A stretch of 64,000 nucleotides of DNA from Streptomyces triculaminicus (GTDB lineage Bacteria > Actinomycetota > Actinomycetes > Streptomycetales > Streptomycetaceae): positions 310,001 to 374,000 of the forward strand of contig NZ_JAFMOF010000002.1 in assembly GCF_017349075.1 (NCBI RefSeq). Direction: 5' to 3'. How positions within the stretch are numbered: the first letter of the stretch is position 1; each line of letters begins with the position of its first letter. Under the pieces are notes generated by a model. That model worked only from the letters and a program-made list of their open reading frames with translations. It was not told where the DNA came from and did not search any database. Below, piece by piece: positions 1 through 9,406 of this stretch. A program made the position numbers and the translations under genes.

Positions 1-185
1 AGGACCTGCGCGAGGGCATGCGCATCCCCGCCGAGCTCTCCGGCGAGGACCTCCTCGACGTGCTCCGGGCCACCCCCGCCACGGAGTACCTGGTCGTCGA
101 GGACTCCGGCGAGGTCTACGGCGTCCTGTCCACCGCCGACGTCGAGCGCGCCTTCGTCGCGGCCATGGCCAGGCCCTCGTCCTGA
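1..185 (+). CDS. C-terminal fragment of a CBS-domain protein, probably an M50 site-2 protease
   Basis: The window opens inside this gene. Frame 3 reads about 60 codons to a TGA at 183-185. The peptide has the look of the second half of a CBS domain, with EYLVVEDSGEVYGVL followed by STADVERAF. In Streptomyces the gene just before the tRNA m1A58 methyltransferase is usually an M50 (site-2 type) membrane metalloprotease ending in CBS repeats, and that is the likely identity. No protease motif lies within the visible part, so the assignment rests on context. Confidence 0.55.
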   Translation, partial: DLREGMRIPAELSGEDLLDVLRATPATEYLVVEDSGEVYGVLSTADVERAFVAAMARPSS

Positions 186-188
186 AGG

Positions 189-265
189 CTCCGCGGGCCT
201 CCTGGTGCTTCGGGATGCTTCGGGGCGCCTCGTGGCGCCTCGTGGTGCTGAGGCCTCCGCGGGCC
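189..265. repeat. Degenerate 10-bp tandem array between direct repeats
   Basis: Five head-to-tail decamers occupy 197-246: GCCTCCTGGT, GCTTCGGGAT, GCTTCGGGGC, GCCTCGTGGC, GCCTCGTGGT. The rough consensus is GCYTCGKGGY. An 11-bp direct repeat, CTCCGCGGGCC, flanks the array at 189-199 and 255-265. It fills most of the gap between the CBS protein stop and the methyltransferase start. The period is clear, but the function is unknown. Confidence 0.75.
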
Positions 266-280
266 CGGTACGCTGGTCAC

Positions 281-1168
281 ATGTCCGAACCGACCGGTGC
301 CGCCCGCCGTCGCGGGCCCTTCCAGGTCGGGGACCAGGTCCAGCTCACCGACCCCAAGGGACGCCACTACACGTTCACGCTCGAGGCCGGGAAGAACTTT
401 CACACCCACAAGGGTTCCTTCCCGCACGACGAGCTGATCGGTGCTCCCGAGGGCAGTGTTGTCCGTACCACGGGAAACGTCGCCTACCTCGCGCTGCGCC
501 CCCTGCTCCCCGACTACGTCCTGTCCATGCCCCGCGGTGCCGCCGTGGTCTACCCCAAGGACGCGGGGCAGATCCTGGCCTTCGCCGACATCTTCCCCGG
601 CGCCCGCGTCGTCGAGGCCGGTGTGGGCTCCGGTTCGCTCAGCAGCTTCCTGCTGCGGGCCATCGGCGACCAGGGCATGCTGCACTCCTACGAGCGCCGC
701 GCGGACTTCGCCGAGATCGCGCAGGCCAACGTGGAGCGCTACTTCGGCGGCCCGCACCCCGCCTGGCAGCTGACCGTCGGCGACCTGCAGGACAACCTCT
801 CCGACACCGACGTCGACCGGGTCATCCTCGACATGCTCGCCCCGTGGGAGTGCCTGGAGGCCGTCTCCAAGGCGCTCGTGCCCGGCGGCATCCTGTGCTG
901 CTACGTGGCCACGACCACCCAGCTCGCGCGGACCGTGGAGTCCATCCGTGAGATCGGCTGCTTCGCCGAGCCGCAGCCGTGGGAGTCGATGATCCGCAAC
1001 TGGCACGTCGAGGGTCTCGCGGTCCGCCCGGACCACCGGATGATCGGTCACACCGGCTTCCTGGTCACCGCCCGCCGCCTGGCGGACGGCGTCGAGCCCC
1101 CGATGCGCCGCCGCCGTCCGGCCAAGGGCGCCTACGGCGACGACTACGAGGGCCCCAACAAGGGCTGA
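281..1168 (+). CDS. trmI: tRNA (adenine-58-N1)-methyltransferase TrmI
   Basis: Uses SAM to methylate N1 of A58 in the T-loop of tRNA; family members are cytoplasmic homotetramers. The 295-residue length is typical of the actinobacterial enzyme. A small N-terminal domain (FQVGDQVQLTDPKGRHYTF) is followed by a Rossmann domain with the SAM loop VVEAGVGSGSLSSF and the catalytic-face motif DMLAPWE. I take the ATG at 281 (MSEPTGAARR) because codons upstream fall in the repeat-derived spacer and look unlike coding sequence. A strong hairpin follows the stop. Confidence 0.93.
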   Translation: MSEPTGAARRRGPFQVGDQVQLTDPKGRHYTFTLEAGKNFHTHKGSFPHDELIGAPEGSVVRTTGNVAYLALRPLLPDYVLSMPRGAAVVYPKDAGQILAFADIFPGARVVEAGVGSGSLSSFLLRAIGDQGMLHSYERRADFAEIAQANVERYFGGPHPAWQLTVGDLQDNLSDTDVDRVILDMLAPWECLEAVSKALVPGGILCCYVATTTQLARTVESIREIGCFAEPQPWESMIRNWHVEGLAVRPDHRMIGHTGFLVTARRLADGVEPPMRRRRPAKGAYGDDYEGPNKG

Positions 1169-1184
1169 CGCCCGCCCGTACCAC

Positions 1185-1227
1185 CGAGCGCCGCCGCCGG
1201 GTTCCATGAACTCGGCGGCGGCGCTCG
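1185..1227 (+). terminator. Hairpin terminator after trmI
   Basis: Perfect 15-bp inverted repeat (1185-1199 with 1213-1227) and a 13-nt loop, starting 16 nt after the trmI stop. There is no T-run, as is common for Streptomyces terminators. Confidence 0.7.
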
Positions 1228-1331
1228 TGCGTTGAGTGAATCCAGGGCCCATGCCCGCCGTAGGACGGCCATGCGTCGTATGGCACGATGCGGAAGATCC
1301 TCGTCCCCAGCTCTCACAGGAGTCGGTGCGC

Positions 1332-1886
1332 GTGCAGTCCCCGGCAGGACCCGAGCCCCACCCGCACACCCGTCCCCGCCCGGTCCACTGGCTGGCCACC
1401 GCCGCCGCCCTGGCCGGCGTGATCACCGGCGTGGTCCTCCTGGGCCCCGGCGACGCCACCGCCACCGCGCCGGCCACCGCGGCCCCCGACGCCCGGGCCG
1501 TGCGGTATCCGGTGCACTGCGGCCTGGCGCGCGCGGAGGTCGTCCGCGCGGTCGCGGGAGACCTCGACGGCGACGGCCGGGCCGAGACGGCGGCGGTCGT
1601 GCGCTGCCCTGCGGGGGCGGGCACCCCGCCCAGCGGCGTCTACGTCCTCGCCCCGCCGGCCGCCCCGGGGGCCGCGCCCCGGATCGTGGCGACGCTGGTC
1701 GACCCCGGGCAGAAGATGAACGTCACCGGCCTCACCGTCACCGAGCGCACCCTTTCGGCCACTCTTCTCGGCTACTCCGCCGCGGCCGTCCCGCGCTGCT
1801 GCCCCGACCTGAGGCGGGCGGTCAAGTGGCACTGGCGCGAGGGGAAGTTCGCGCTGACCCCGCTGCCGGTCGCCACGCGTGCGTGA
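1332..1886 (+). CDS. Small secreted or membrane-anchored protein of unknown function
   Basis: About 184 residues. The N-terminus is proline-rich and followed by one hydrophobic stretch (WLATAAALAGVITGVVLL), which is either an uncleaved anchor or a signal peptide. The extracytoplasmic part contains GDLDGDGRAE, a calcium-loop-like motif seen in FG-GAP/VCBS repeats, and Cys pairs that may form disulfides. I choose the GTG at 1332 because CAGGAG (1317-1322) is 9 nt upstream; the GTG at 1326 is too close. I do not recognise a specific family. Confidence 0.6.
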   Translation: MQSPAGPEPHPHTRPRPVHWLATAAALAGVITGVVLLGPGDATATAPATAAPDARAVRYPVHCGLARAEVVRAVAGDLDGDGRAETAAVVRCPAGAGTPPSGVYVLAPPAAPGAAPRIVATLVDPGQKMNVTGLTVTERTLSATLLGYSAAAVPRCCPDLRRAVKWHWREGKFALTPLPVATRA

Positions 1887-1890
1887 GCCG

Positions 1891-2187
1891 TTACGCCGCG
1901 TCCGGCCCGTAGACCTCGACCTTGTCCGAGACGCGCCGGACGTGGATGCAGTCCCCCGGGCACTCCCGGGCCGAATCCCGCACGTCGTCGAGCAACGGCA
2001 GCGGGACGCGCGTGGTGGCACCCTTGTCCTGGAGCAGCTCGTCGTCCGCGCTCTTCACATAGGCGAGACCGTCGATGTCCAGCTCGAAGACCTCGGGGGC
2101 GTACTGCGCGCAGATGCCGTCACCGGTGCACAGGTCCTGGTCGATCCAGACTTCCAGCTCACCGAGTCCCTCTTCCTGCACGGTCAT
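1891..2187 (-). CDS. Ferredoxin, probable 3Fe-4S type
   Basis: A 98-residue acidic electron carrier. The motif CTGDGIC (C20, C26) lacks the middle Cys of a 4Fe-4S site, and the distal ECPGDC supplies C76 before proline, so a single 3Fe-4S cluster is expected as in the small ferredoxins that serve bacterial P450s. No P450 or reductase lies nearby. It is transcribed divergently from arc across a 242-nt gap. The ATG at 2187 begins MTVQEEGLGE; upstream in-frame codons run into non-coding sequence. Confidence 0.85.
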   Translation of the reverse strand: MTVQEEGLGELEVWIDQDLCTGDGICAQYAPEVFELDIDGLAYVKSADDELLQDKGATTRVPLPLLDDVRDSARECPGDCIHVRRVSDKVEVYGPDAA

Positions 2188-2363
2188 CTCGCCTGCCGTT
2201 TCCTGCGTACGTGAACCAATTGGAGCCAGCCCTGACGGGTGTTGACCGACTCGACGATACAACCGCCCGCTTTCCGATGTTGATGGGTGGGTATTCCCCT
2301 CACGTGAGGACGTGCGCAAGGGTGAAGATCGGACACACTCCGACCGGGTTTGTGATCTAGGGG

Positions 2364-2391
2364 TTTCAACCTGCACCGGCCCAGGTAGGGT
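2364..2391 (+). promoter_or_regulatory. Possible arc promoter
   Basis: TTTCAA (2364-2369) and TAGGGT (2386-2391) are separated by 16 nt, a tolerable HrdB-type arrangement ending about 38 nt before the arc start. TAGGGT also occurs upstream of pup (6146-6151), but there without a recognisable -35. This is an inference from motif matching only. Confidence 0.3.
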
Positions 2392-2429
2392 CAGGAAGCG
2401 TCCAGCTCCCCTTGGAGGAGGTGAGGACC

Positions 2430-4196
2430 GTGGCAGCCCACGACGACGACATGAACCGCGGCATCCGGCCCGGACGAGGGTCTGACGACCCCGCGGGCCA
2501 GGTTGCCTATCTCGAGCAGGAGATCGCCGTCCTGCGCCGCAAGCTCGCCGACTCTCCGCGTCACACGAGGATTCTCGAAGAGCGGATCGTCGAGCTCCAG
2601 ACGAACCTGGCCGGCGTCTCCGCACAGAACGAGCGCCTCGCGAACACCCTCCGCGAGGCCCGGGACCAGATCGTGGCCCTCAAGGAGGAGGTCGACCGGC
2701 TCGCGCAGCCGCCGGCCGGCTTCGGGGTCTTCCTGGCGGCGAACGACGACGCCACCGCCGACATCTTCACCGGGGGCCGCAAGCTCCGGGTGAACGTCAG
2801 CCCCGGCGTCGGGCTCGAGGAGCTCAGGCCCGGCCAGGAGGTCATGCTCAACGAGGCCCTCAACGTGGTCGACGCCATGGCGTACGAGCGGCACGGCGAC
2901 ATCGTCACCCTCAAGGAGATCCTCGAGGACGGCGAACGCGCCCTGGTCATCGGGCACACCGACGAGGAGCGGGTGGTGAGGCTCGCCGAGCCGCTGCTGG
3001 ACACCACCATCCGCCCCGGCGACGCCCTGCTGCTCGAGCCCCGCTCCGGCTACGTCTACGAGGTCATCCCGAAGAGCGAGGTCGAGGAACTCGTCCTCGA
3101 AGAGGTCCCGGACATCGACTACACGAAGATCGGCGGCCTGGGAAACCAGATCGAGCTGATCCGCGACGCGGTCGAGCTCCCCTACCTCTACCCCGACCTC
3201 TTCAAGGAGCACGAACTGCGGCCGCCCAAGGGCGTGCTGCTGTACGGCCCGCCCGGCTGCGGCAAGACGCTCATCGCCAAGGCGGTGGCCAACTCCCTTG
3301 CCAAGAAGGTCGCCGAGGTCACCGGCAAGCCCGCGGGGAAGAGCTTCTTCCTCAACATCAAGGGCCCCGAGCTGCTGAACAAGTACGTCGGCGAGACCGA
3401 GCGGCACATCCGGCTGATCTTCCAGCGCGCCCGGGAGAAGGCCAGCGAGGGCACGCCGGTGATCGTCTTCTTCGACGAGATGGACTCCCTCTTCCGCACC
3501 CGCGGCTCCGGGGTCAGCTCGGACGTGGAGAACACCATCGTCCCCCAGCTGCTCTCCGAGATCGACGGCGTGGAGGGCCTGGAGAACGTCATCGTCATCG
3601 GCGCCTCCAACCGCGAGGACATGATCGACCCGGCGATCCTCCGCCCGGGCCGGCTCGATGTGAAGATCAAGATCGAGCGTCCGGACGCCGAGGCCGCCAA
3701 GGACATCTTCTCGAAGTACCTGACCGAGACCCTGCCGCTGCACGCCGACGACCTCGCCGAGCACGGCGGGTCCGCCAGGGCGGCCGTCGGGGGCATGATC
3801 CAGTCGGTCGTCGAGCAGATGTACGCCGAATCCGAGGAGAACCGCTTCCTGGAGGTCACCTACGCCAATGGTGACAAGGAAGTCCTCTATTTCAAGGACT
3901 TCAATTCCGGGGCGATGATCCAGAACATTGTGGACCGGGCGAAGAAAATGGCCATCAAGGCCTTCCTGGACCACAACCAGAAGGGTCTGCGCGTCTCCCA
4001 CCTGCTCGCCGCCTGCGTGGACGAGTTCAAGGAGAACGAGGACCTGCCCAACACCACCAACCCGGACGACTGGGCCCGTATCTCCGGAAAGAAGGGTGAG
4101 CGGATCGTCTTCATCCGCACCCTGGTCACCGGAAAGCAGGGCGCCGACACCGGCCGCTCCATCGACACCGTGGCCAATACCGGCCAGTATCTGTAA
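2430..4196 (+). CDS. arc: Proteasome-associated AAA ATPase ARC (Mpa)
   Basis: Hexameric unfoldase that captures pupylated proteins and threads them into the 20S core. The 588 residues contain an N-terminal coiled coil (about 23-93) that binds Pup, tandem OB folds (about 95-230), and an AAA module with Walker A GPPGCGKT (273-280) and Walker B VIVFFDE (about 344-350). The protein ends GQYL; the penultimate-Tyr tail is the docking element that opens the alpha-ring gate in Mpa. The GTG at 2430 follows GGAGGAGGTGAGG. It heads the proteasome region, with its own terminator before dop. Confidence 0.97.
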   Translation: MAAHDDDMNRGIRPGRGSDDPAGQVAYLEQEIAVLRRKLADSPRHTRILEERIVELQTNLAGVSAQNERLANTLREARDQIVALKEEVDRLAQPPAGFGVFLAANDDATADIFTGGRKLRVNVSPGVGLEELRPGQEVMLNEALNVVDAMAYERHGDIVTLKEILEDGERALVIGHTDEERVVRLAEPLLDTTIRPGDALLLEPRSGYVYEVIPKSEVEELVLEEVPDIDYTKIGGLGNQIELIRDAVELPYLYPDLFKEHELRPPKGVLLYGPPGCGKTLIAKAVANSLAKKVAEVTGKPAGKSFFLNIKGPELLNKYVGETERHIRLIFQRAREKASEGTPVIVFFDEMDSLFRTRGSGVSSDVENTIVPQLLSEIDGVEGLENVIVIGASNREDMIDPAILRPGRLDVKIKIERPDAEAAKDIFSKYLTETLPLHADDLAEHGGSARAAVGGMIQSVVEQMYAESEENRFLEVTYANGDKEVLYFKDFNSGAMIQNIVDRAKKMAIKAFLDHNQKGLRVSHLLAACVDEFKENEDLPNTTNPDDWARISGKKGERIVFIRTLVTGKQGADTGRSIDTVANTGQYL

Positions 4197-4516
4197 CACC
4201 GCCGTCCGGCTGCGGATGTCCCTGAAGTTCCGCCTTCCCCGCCTCCGGGCGGGGGAGGACCCAGGGCGTCCGCAGCCGGACGCGTTTTGCACCATGTGTT
4301 GCACCACTTGTGGGACTCGCACAAGCGACGTTTTCCGACCGCCACAAGAACCGGAGCAATGACTGTAATGATCTCCCCAGGGCCGCAAAGCCGTTCTAGG
4401 CTCTTCGGTACCGCCGCCGAGCGCAATGGGGGATCGGGGACCGTGCACGTTCTGGATGCGCAGCGGTACTTGAGCGGCCACCCCACCCGGGGGAGCCGCC
4501 GGGCAAGGAGGGCCGC
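4197..4516 (+). other. Intergenic arc-dop region: terminator, then dop upstream region
   Basis: 320 nt without a gene. The first 90 nt hold a long-stem terminator. A short direct repeat TTGCACCA follows (4287-4294 and 4299-4306, spaced 12 nt). A TAGGCT at 4397-4402 could be a -10 element for dop, but no convincing -35 stands at the right distance. The dop ribosome site GCAAGGAGG lies just before 4517. Confidence 0.5.
4203..4288 (+). terminator. Long-stem terminator after arc
   Basis: A perfect 14-bp inverted repeat, CGTCCGGCTGCGGA (4203-4216) with 4269-4282, encloses a second hairpin built on CCCGCC/GGCGGG, and is followed by CGTTTT. The nested architecture plus the T-run make a convincing intrinsic terminator separating arc from dop. 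Confidence 0.75.
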
Positions 4517-6028
4517 ATGACCGTACGGCGAGTAATGGGCATCGAGACGGAGTACGGGATCTCCGTCCCGGGTCACCCGAACGCCAATGCCATGCTCACC
4601 TCGTCCCAGATCGTCAACGCCTACGCGGCCGCGATGCACCGGGCACGCCGTGCCCGCTGGGACTTCGAGGAGGAGAACCCGCTGCGGGACGCCCGCGGCT
4701 TCGACCTCGCCCGCGAGGCCGCGGACTCCAGTCAGCTCACCGACGAGGACATCGGGCTGGCCAACGTCATCCTCACCAATGGCGCACGCCTGTACGTCGA
4801 CCACGCCCACCCGGAGTACAGCTCCCCGGAGATCACCAACCCCCGGGACGCCGTCCTCTGGGACAAGGCGGGGGAACGGATCATGGCCGAGGCCGCCGAG
4901 CGGGCCGCCCAGCTGCCCGGAGCCCAGCCGATCCACCTCTACAAGAACAACACCGACAACAAGGGCGCCTCCTACGGCACCCATGAGAACTACCTGATGA
5001 AGCGGGAGACCCCCTTCTCGGACATCGTGCGCCACCTGACGCCGTTCTTCGTCTCCCGCCAGGTCGTCACCGGCGCCGGCCGCGTCGGCATCGGCCAGGA
5101 CGGCCACGAGCACGGCTTCCAGATCAGCCAGCGCGCCGACTACTTCGAGGTGGAGGTGGGCCTGGAGACCACCCTCAAGCGGCCCATCATCAACACCCGC
5201 GACGAGCCGCACGCCGACGCCGAGAAGTACCGCCGGCTGCACGTCATCATCGGCGACGCCAACCTCTCGGAGATCTCCACCTACCTCAAGCTGGGCACCA
5301 CCGCCCTGGTGCTGTCGATGATCGAGGACGGCTTCATCGCCGTCGACCTCGCCGTCGAGCAGCCCGTGCGCACCCTCCACCAGGTCAGCCACGACCCCTC
5401 CCTGCGACGCCTGATCACGCTGCGCAGCGGCCGTACGCTCACGGCGGTGCAGCTGCAGATGGAGTACTTCGAGCTGGCGCGCAAGTACGTCGAGGACCGC
5501 TTCGGGGCGGACGCGGACGAGCAGACCAAGGACGTGCTCACCCGCTGGGAGGACGTCCTGAACCGGCTCGAGCACGACCCGATGAGCCTGGCCGGGGAGC
5601 TGGACTGGGTGGCCAAGCGGGAGCTGCTCGAGGGCTACCGCCGCCGCGACGGCCTGGGCTGGGACGCGGCCCGGCTGCACCTGGTGGACCTGCAGTACGC
5701 GGACGTGCGGCCGGACAAGGGCCTGTACAACCGGCTGGCGGCCCGGGGCCGGATGAAGCGCCTGCTGGACGAGGCCGACGTGGCCCGCGCCCGCACGGCC
5801 CCGCCCGAGGACACCCGCGCCTACTTCCGCGGCCGCTGCCTGGAGCAGTACGCCGAGGACGTGGCGGCCGCCTCCTGGGACTCGGTCATCTTCGACCTTC
5901 CCGGCCGTGACTCCCTGCAGCGGGTCCCCACGCTGGAGCCGCTGCGCGGCACCCGCAACCACGTCAAGGAGCTCCTGGACCGCTGTCGCACCGCCGAGGA
6001 CCTGGTGCGGGTGCTCTCGGGCGGCTGA
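4517..6028 (+). CDS. dop: Depupylase/Pup deamidase Dop
   Basis: Converts the C-terminal Gln of Pup to Glu so that it can be ligated, and hydrolyses the isopeptide bond of pupylated proteins. The 503-residue carboxylate-amine-ligase fold starts [14 protein letters not shown]. It carries the Dop-specific loop (about 43-80) absent from PafA, and the nucleophilic Asp95 in YVDHAHPEY. Shared Dop/PafA motifs such as [18 protein letters not shown] and [15 protein letters not shown] bind nucleotide and metal. It precedes pup by 182 nt. Confidence 0.97.
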   Translation: MTVRRVMGIETEYGISVPGHPNANAMLTSSQIVNAYAAAMHRARRARWDFEEENPLRDARGFDLAREAADSSQLTDEDIGLANVILTNGARLYVDHAHPEYSSPEITNPRDAVLWDKAGERIMAEAAERAAQLPGAQPIHLYKNNTDNKGASYGTHENYLMKRETPFSDIVRHLTPFFVSRQVVTGAGRVGIGQDGHEHGFQISQRADYFEVEVGLETTLKRPIINTRDEPHADAEKYRRLHVIIGDANLSEISTYLKLGTTALVLSMIEDGFIAVDLAVEQPVRTLHQVSHDPSLRRLITLRSGRTLTAVQLQMEYFELARKYVEDRFGADADEQTKDVLTRWEDVLNRLEHDPMSLAGELDWVAKRELLEGYRRRDGLGWDAARLHLVDLQYADVRPDKGLYNRLAARGRMKRLLDEADVARARTAPPEDTRAYFRGRCLEQYAEDVAAASWDSVIFDLPGRDSLQRVPTLEPLRGTRNHVKELLDRCRTAEDLVRVLSGG

Positions 6029-6210
6029 TGCGGGGATCTCCCCGGCGATGCCGGGCGAAGGGTCTGAGAAGCACGGGATGAGGGAATCATCAGGGTGGTT
6101 CCGGGACGTTGTAGCAAGTGCGGGGCCGATGCCGGACCCTGCTTGTAGGGTCTGATCTTGTACGGCGCTACATCCGGAAGTTTCGTCCGAACACGAGCGG
6201 GGTGAGGGGT

Positions 6211-6429
6211 ATGGCGACCAAGGACACCGGCGGCGGGCAGCAGAAGGCCACGCGTTCGACAGAGGAGGTCGAGGAGCAGGCGCAGGACGCGCAGGTCTCC
6301 GAGGACCTCAAGGAGCGCCAGGAGAAGCTGTCGGACGACGTGGACTCCGTGCTGGACGAAATCGATGACGTGCTCGAAGAGAACGCCGAGGACTTCGTAC
6401 GTTCGTTCGTGCAAAAGGGCGGACAGTAG
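6211..6429 (+). CDS. pup: Prokaryotic ubiquitin-like protein Pup (Gln form)
   Basis: The 72-residue, intrinsically disordered protein tag. It is rich in Glu, Asp, Gln and Lys, with the helical C-terminal half (about 30-66) that pairs with the ARC coiled coil. It ends KGGQ, so it needs Dop to turn Gln72 into Glu before PafA can use it. The ATG at 6211 follows GGTGAGGGG. A TAGGGT at 6146-6151 may be the -10 of its promoter. prcB follows after a hairpin-containing 109-nt spacer. Confidence 0.97.
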   Translation: MATKDTGGGQQKATRSTEEVEEQAQDAQVSEDLKERQEKLSDDVDSVLDEIDDVLEENAEDFVRSFVQKGGQ

Positions 6430-6438
6430 GGGCGGCAC

Positions 6439-6473
6439 TCCGTCCCGTGTCCCGTGCCGGGGCACGGGACGGA
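6439..6473 (+). terminator. Hairpin between pup and prcB (attenuator or terminator candidate)
   Basis: TCCGTCCCGTG (6439-6449) pairs with CACGGGACGGA (6463-6473), an 11-bp perfect stem. The 5' arm is partly duplicated: GTCCCGTG at 6449-6456 can instead pair with CACGGGAC (6463-6470). Two mutually exclusive stems therefore share one 3' arm. There is no T-run. It may set different levels of Pup and of proteasome subunits. Confidence 0.55.
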
Positions 6474-6538
6474 CGGCTTGACGGCCCGGCGGTATGGTCC
6501 CGTCCAGTATTTCTAGATGATCTCTTCGAAGGATTCGT

Positions 6539-7381
6539 GTGGAAGCCAACTTTCCCAGTACAGGGCGTCTGCCGGCTGCCTTCCTGACGCCCGGCTCCTC
6601 GTCGTTCATGGACTTCCTCGGGGTGCACCGGCCCGAGATGCTGCCGCGCAACCGGCAGCTGCCGGCGCAGGGCGTCATCGAGGCCCCGCACGGCACGACC
6701 ATCGTCGCGGCCACGTTCACGGGCGGAGTGGTGCTCGCCGGTGACCGGCGGGCCACCATGGGCAACGTGATCGCGCAGCGCGACATCGAGAAGGTCTTCC
6801 CCGCCGACGAGTACTCCGCGGTGGGCATCGCCGGCACGGCCGGGCTGGCCGTGGAGATGGTCAAGCTCTTCCAGCTGGAGCTGGAGCACTTCGAGAAGGT
6901 CGAGGGGGTCTCGCTCTCGCTGGAGGGCAAGGCGAACCGCCTGTCGACGATGATCCGCAGCAACCTCGGCATGGCGATGCAGGGGCTGGCCGTGGTGCCG
7001 CTGTTCGCCGGCTGGGACGTGGACCGCCAGAAGGGCCGCATCTTCTCCTACGACGTGACCGGCGGGCGCTCCGAGGAGCACGGCTACGCGGCGACGGGCT
7101 CCGGTTCGCTGTTCGCGCGCGGTGCGCTGAAGAAGCTCTTCCGGGAGAACCTGACGGAAGAGCAGGCCGCCACGCTCGTCGTGCAGGCGCTCTACGACGC
7201 CGCCGACGACGACTCGGCGACCGGCGGACCCGACCTCGCGCGCCGCATCTACCCCATCGTCACCGTCATCACCGACGAGGGCTTCCGCAAGCTCACCGAC
7301 GCGGAGGCCGCCGAGGTGGTCCGCGCCATTCACGAGCGGCGGCTCGAGGAGCCCGACGGCCCGCGGGCCGGGCTCCTGTGA
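6539..7381 (+). CDS. prcB: 20S proteasome beta subunit PrcB
   Basis: Proteolytic subunit of the 20S core. The 280-residue precursor has a 52-residue propeptide that is cleaved between Gly52 and Thr53 ([12 protein letters not shown]), exposing Thr53 as N-terminal nucleophile. Supporting active-site residues lie in [12 protein letters not shown]. The GTG at 6539 is preceded by GAAGGA at 6528-6533. It is cotranscribed with prcA 46 nt downstream, and together they build alpha7-beta7-beta7-alpha7 particles. Confidence 0.97.
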   Translation: MEANFPSTGRLPAAFLTPGSSSFMDFLGVHRPEMLPRNRQLPAQGVIEAPHGTTIVAATFTGGVVLAGDRRATMGNVIAQRDIEKVFPADEYSAVGIAGTAGLAVEMVKLFQLELEHFEKVEGVSLSLEGKANRLSTMIRSNLGMAMQGLAVVPLFAGWDVDRQKGRIFSYDVTGGRSEEHGYAATGSGSLFARGALKKLFRENLTEEQAATLVVQALYDAADDDSATGGPDLARRIYPIVTVITDEGFRKLTDAEAAEVVRAIHERRLEEPDGPRAGLL

Positions 7382-7427
7382 CGCCTTCGACACTGACGGA
7401 ATCCCACACGAGAAGGGACGGATAACG

Positions 7428-8192
7428 GTGTCGACGCCGTTCTATGTCTCACCCCAGCAAGCCATGGCCGACCGCGCCGAATACGCCCGCAAGGGCATCG
7501 CGCGCGGCCGCAGCGTCGTGGTCCTCCAGTACAACGACGGCGTCCTCTTCGTCGCCGAGAACCCCTCCCGCGCGCTGCACAAGGTGAGCGAGATCTACGA
7601 CCGGATCGCCTTCGCGGCGGTCGGGAAGTACAACGAGTTCGAGAACCTGCGCATCGGCGGCGTGCGCTACGCGGACCTGCGCGGCTACACCTACGACCGG
7701 GACGACGTCACGGCCCGCGGCCTGGCCAACGTCTACGCCCAGACGCTGGGCACGATCTTCTCCAGCGCGGGCGAGAAGCCGTACGAGGTCGAGCTGATCG
7801 TCGCCGAGGTCGGGGCCGGCCCCGAGGACGACCAGATCTACCGCCTGCCGCACGACGGCTCCATCGTGGACGAGCACGGCTCGGTCGCCGTCGGCGGCAA
7901 CGCCGACCAGATCAGCACCTACCTCGACCAGCGGCACCGCGACGGCATGACGCTCGCCGAGGCGCTCAAGCTCGCCCGGGCCTCCCTCGCCCGCGACACC
8001 AACGGCACCGAACGCACGCTGACCCCCGAGCAGCTGGAGGTCGCCGTCCTGGACCGGACGCGGCCGCAGCAGCGGAAGTTCAAGCGGCTGCTGGGCCGGC
8101 AGCTGTCGCTGCTGCTGGAGGAGGGCTCCGGCGCCACGTCCGTCGCGGACGTGGCCGACGAGTCCGGCGAGGACGCCGGCTCGCAGGGCTGA
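7428..8192 (+). CDS. prcA: 20S proteasome alpha subunit PrcA
   Basis: Forms the outer heptameric rings and the gate to which ARC docks. The 254 residues begin with the gating peptide [20 protein letters not shown], typical of actinobacterial alpha subunits, and have the Ntn fold without the catalytic Thr. The C-terminus is a long acidic tail ([17 protein letters not shown]) likely to be disordered. GTG start after GAAGGGACGG. The stop is 6 nt from the convergent lacI-type gene. Confidence 0.96.
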   Translation: MSTPFYVSPQQAMADRAEYARKGIARGRSVVVLQYNDGVLFVAENPSRALHKVSEIYDRIAFAAVGKYNEFENLRIGGVRYADLRGYTYDRDDVTARGLANVYAQTLGTIFSSAGEKPYEVELIVAEVGAGPEDDQIYRLPHDGSIVDEHGSVAVGGNADQISTYLDQRHRDGMTLAEALKLARASLARDTNGTERTLTPEQLEVAVLDRTRPQQRKFKRLLGRQLSLLLEEGSGATSVADVADESGEDAGSQG

Positions 8193-8198
8193 TCCGCC

Positions 8199-9341
8199 CT
8201 ACCCCACCGACGCCTCACGCCGCGCGCCCCGCCGGGTCTCCCGCCCGCCGGGGCGCGCGGCGTCGTACGGCCCGCTGGTCCCCCGGGTGACCAGCTCCAC
8301 CGGCACGGTCGTGGTCGTCGCGGGCTCCCCGTCGAGCACGGCCACCAGGGCCCGCATCCCCGCCGCGCCCACGGCCTCGGCGGGCAGGCGGACGGTGGTC
8401 AGCTCCGGCTCGACGGCGGTCGCGAGCGAGAGATCGTCGAAGCCGGTCACCGACACGTCTTCCGGCACCCGCAGGCCCAGCCGCCGGGCGGCCTTGCAGG
8501 CGCCCGCCGCCAGGACGTCGTCGTCGCAGATCAGGGCGGTCGGGCGGGGTCCGGGCCCGGTCAGTGCCCGCTCGGCCGCGCGCAGGCCGGCGGCCACGGT
8601 CAGGGCGGCCGGCTCGGTGCGTACCACCGCCGCGCCCGCCGTGGCCCCGACGGCGTCGGCCAGGGCCCGGGCGCGGACCCGGAAGGTCCAGGAGTCGACG
8701 TCGGCCGCGAGGTGCGCGACGTGCCGGTGGCCCAGGGCCAGCAGATGCTCCGTCACCTGGCGCATGCCGTCGGCGATGTCGAGGTTGACGGTCGCCACGG
8801 CCTCCGTGCGGTCGGGGTCGCTGTCCAGCATGACCAGGGGCAGGCCGCCCTCGCGCAGGTCACTCAGGGCGTCCGCCGCCATGGAGGAGGCGATCACGCC
8901 GTCGAGGGTCGCCCGGGCCGAGGCGAAGGGGTCGCGGGCCGGGCCGGTGCCCTCGGGCGAGGGGTAGAGGACCACGCCGACGCCGTGCTCGGCGGCGACG
9001 CGGGCGGCGCCGGTGTAGACGCCGGCGAAGAACTCGTTGGTGAGGGCGGGGACGACCAGCAGCGCGGTGCGGGTGCGGCCCAGGCGCAGGTTCCGGGCGG
9101 CGAGGTTGGGGCGGTAGCCCAGCTCGCGGGCGGCGGCGCGCACGGACTCGGCGGTGGGCTCCGAGACCCGGCCCCGCCACTTGCCGCCCATCACCAGGGA
9201 GACCGTGGCCTGGGAGACGCCCGCGGCGCGCGCCACGTCCCGGCTGGTGGCCCGGGCGGCAGCGGCGTGCCTGCCCCGGACGGTCGGCCAGCGCGTCCCG
9301 GCGCCCGTGTCGTCCCCGCCCCCGCGCTTGTCCTCGGCCAC
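8199..9341 (-). CDS. LacI-family transcriptional regulator
   Basis: An N-terminal HTH (ATSRDVARAAGVSQATVSLVMGG) and hinge (YRPNLAARNLRLGRT) precede a periplasmic-binding-like effector domain, with ICDDDVLAAGACKAARRLG and VTGFDDLSLA typical of sugar-responsive members. I prefer the GTG at 9341 (SD-like GGAGAGGGG upstream). The longer ATG at 9404 has no ribosome site and abuts the inverted repeat at 9407-9433. Divergent from the MFS gene, which it probably controls; ligand unknown. Confidence 0.88.
   Translation of the reverse strand: MAEDKRGGGDDTGAGTRWPTVRGRHAAAARATSRDVARAAGVSQATVSLVMGGKWRGRVSEPTAESVRAAARELGYRPNLAARNLRLGRTRTALLVVPALTNEFFAGVYTGAARVAAEHGVGVVLYPSPEGTGPARDPFASARATLDGVIASSMAADALSDLREGGLPLVMLDSDPDRTEAVATVNLDIADGMRQVTEHLLALGHRHVAHLAADVDSWTFRVRARALADAVGATAGAAVVRTEPAALTVAAGLRAAERALTGPGPRPTALICDDDVLAAGACKAARRLGLRVPEDVSVTGFDDLSLATAVEPELTTVRLPAEAVGAAGMRALVAVLDGEPATTTTVPVELVTRGTSGPYDAARPGGRETRRGARREASVG
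8217..8263 (+). terminator. Hairpin terminator for prcA lying inside the lacI-type gene
   Basis: A perfect 15-bp inverted repeat (8217-8231 with 8249-8263) and a 17-nt loop begin 25 nt after the prcA stop. It lies wholly within the 3' coding end of the convergent regulator, so the coding sequence there is constrained by the stem. Confidence 0.6.
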
Positions 9342-9406
9342 CGCCGCGACACCCCTCTCCGCTGCCTGCAGTACCGCGCGGGTGGACCCGCGGGCTGCCG
9401 TCATGG

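Noticed and set aside
116..1624. Long reverse-strand open frame opposite trmI
   Set aside because: Antisense frames stay open in very GC-rich coding DNA. The translation is low-complexity and the plus strand encodes a recognisable methyltransferase.
4287..4306. TTGCACCA direct repeat as a CRISPR-like or operator array
   Set aside because: Only two 8-bp copies, with no third unit and no regulator to match; kept as a note only.
2391..5962. Long antisense open frames opposite arc and dop
   Set aside because: No protein family resemblance; they mirror conserved genes on the other strand.
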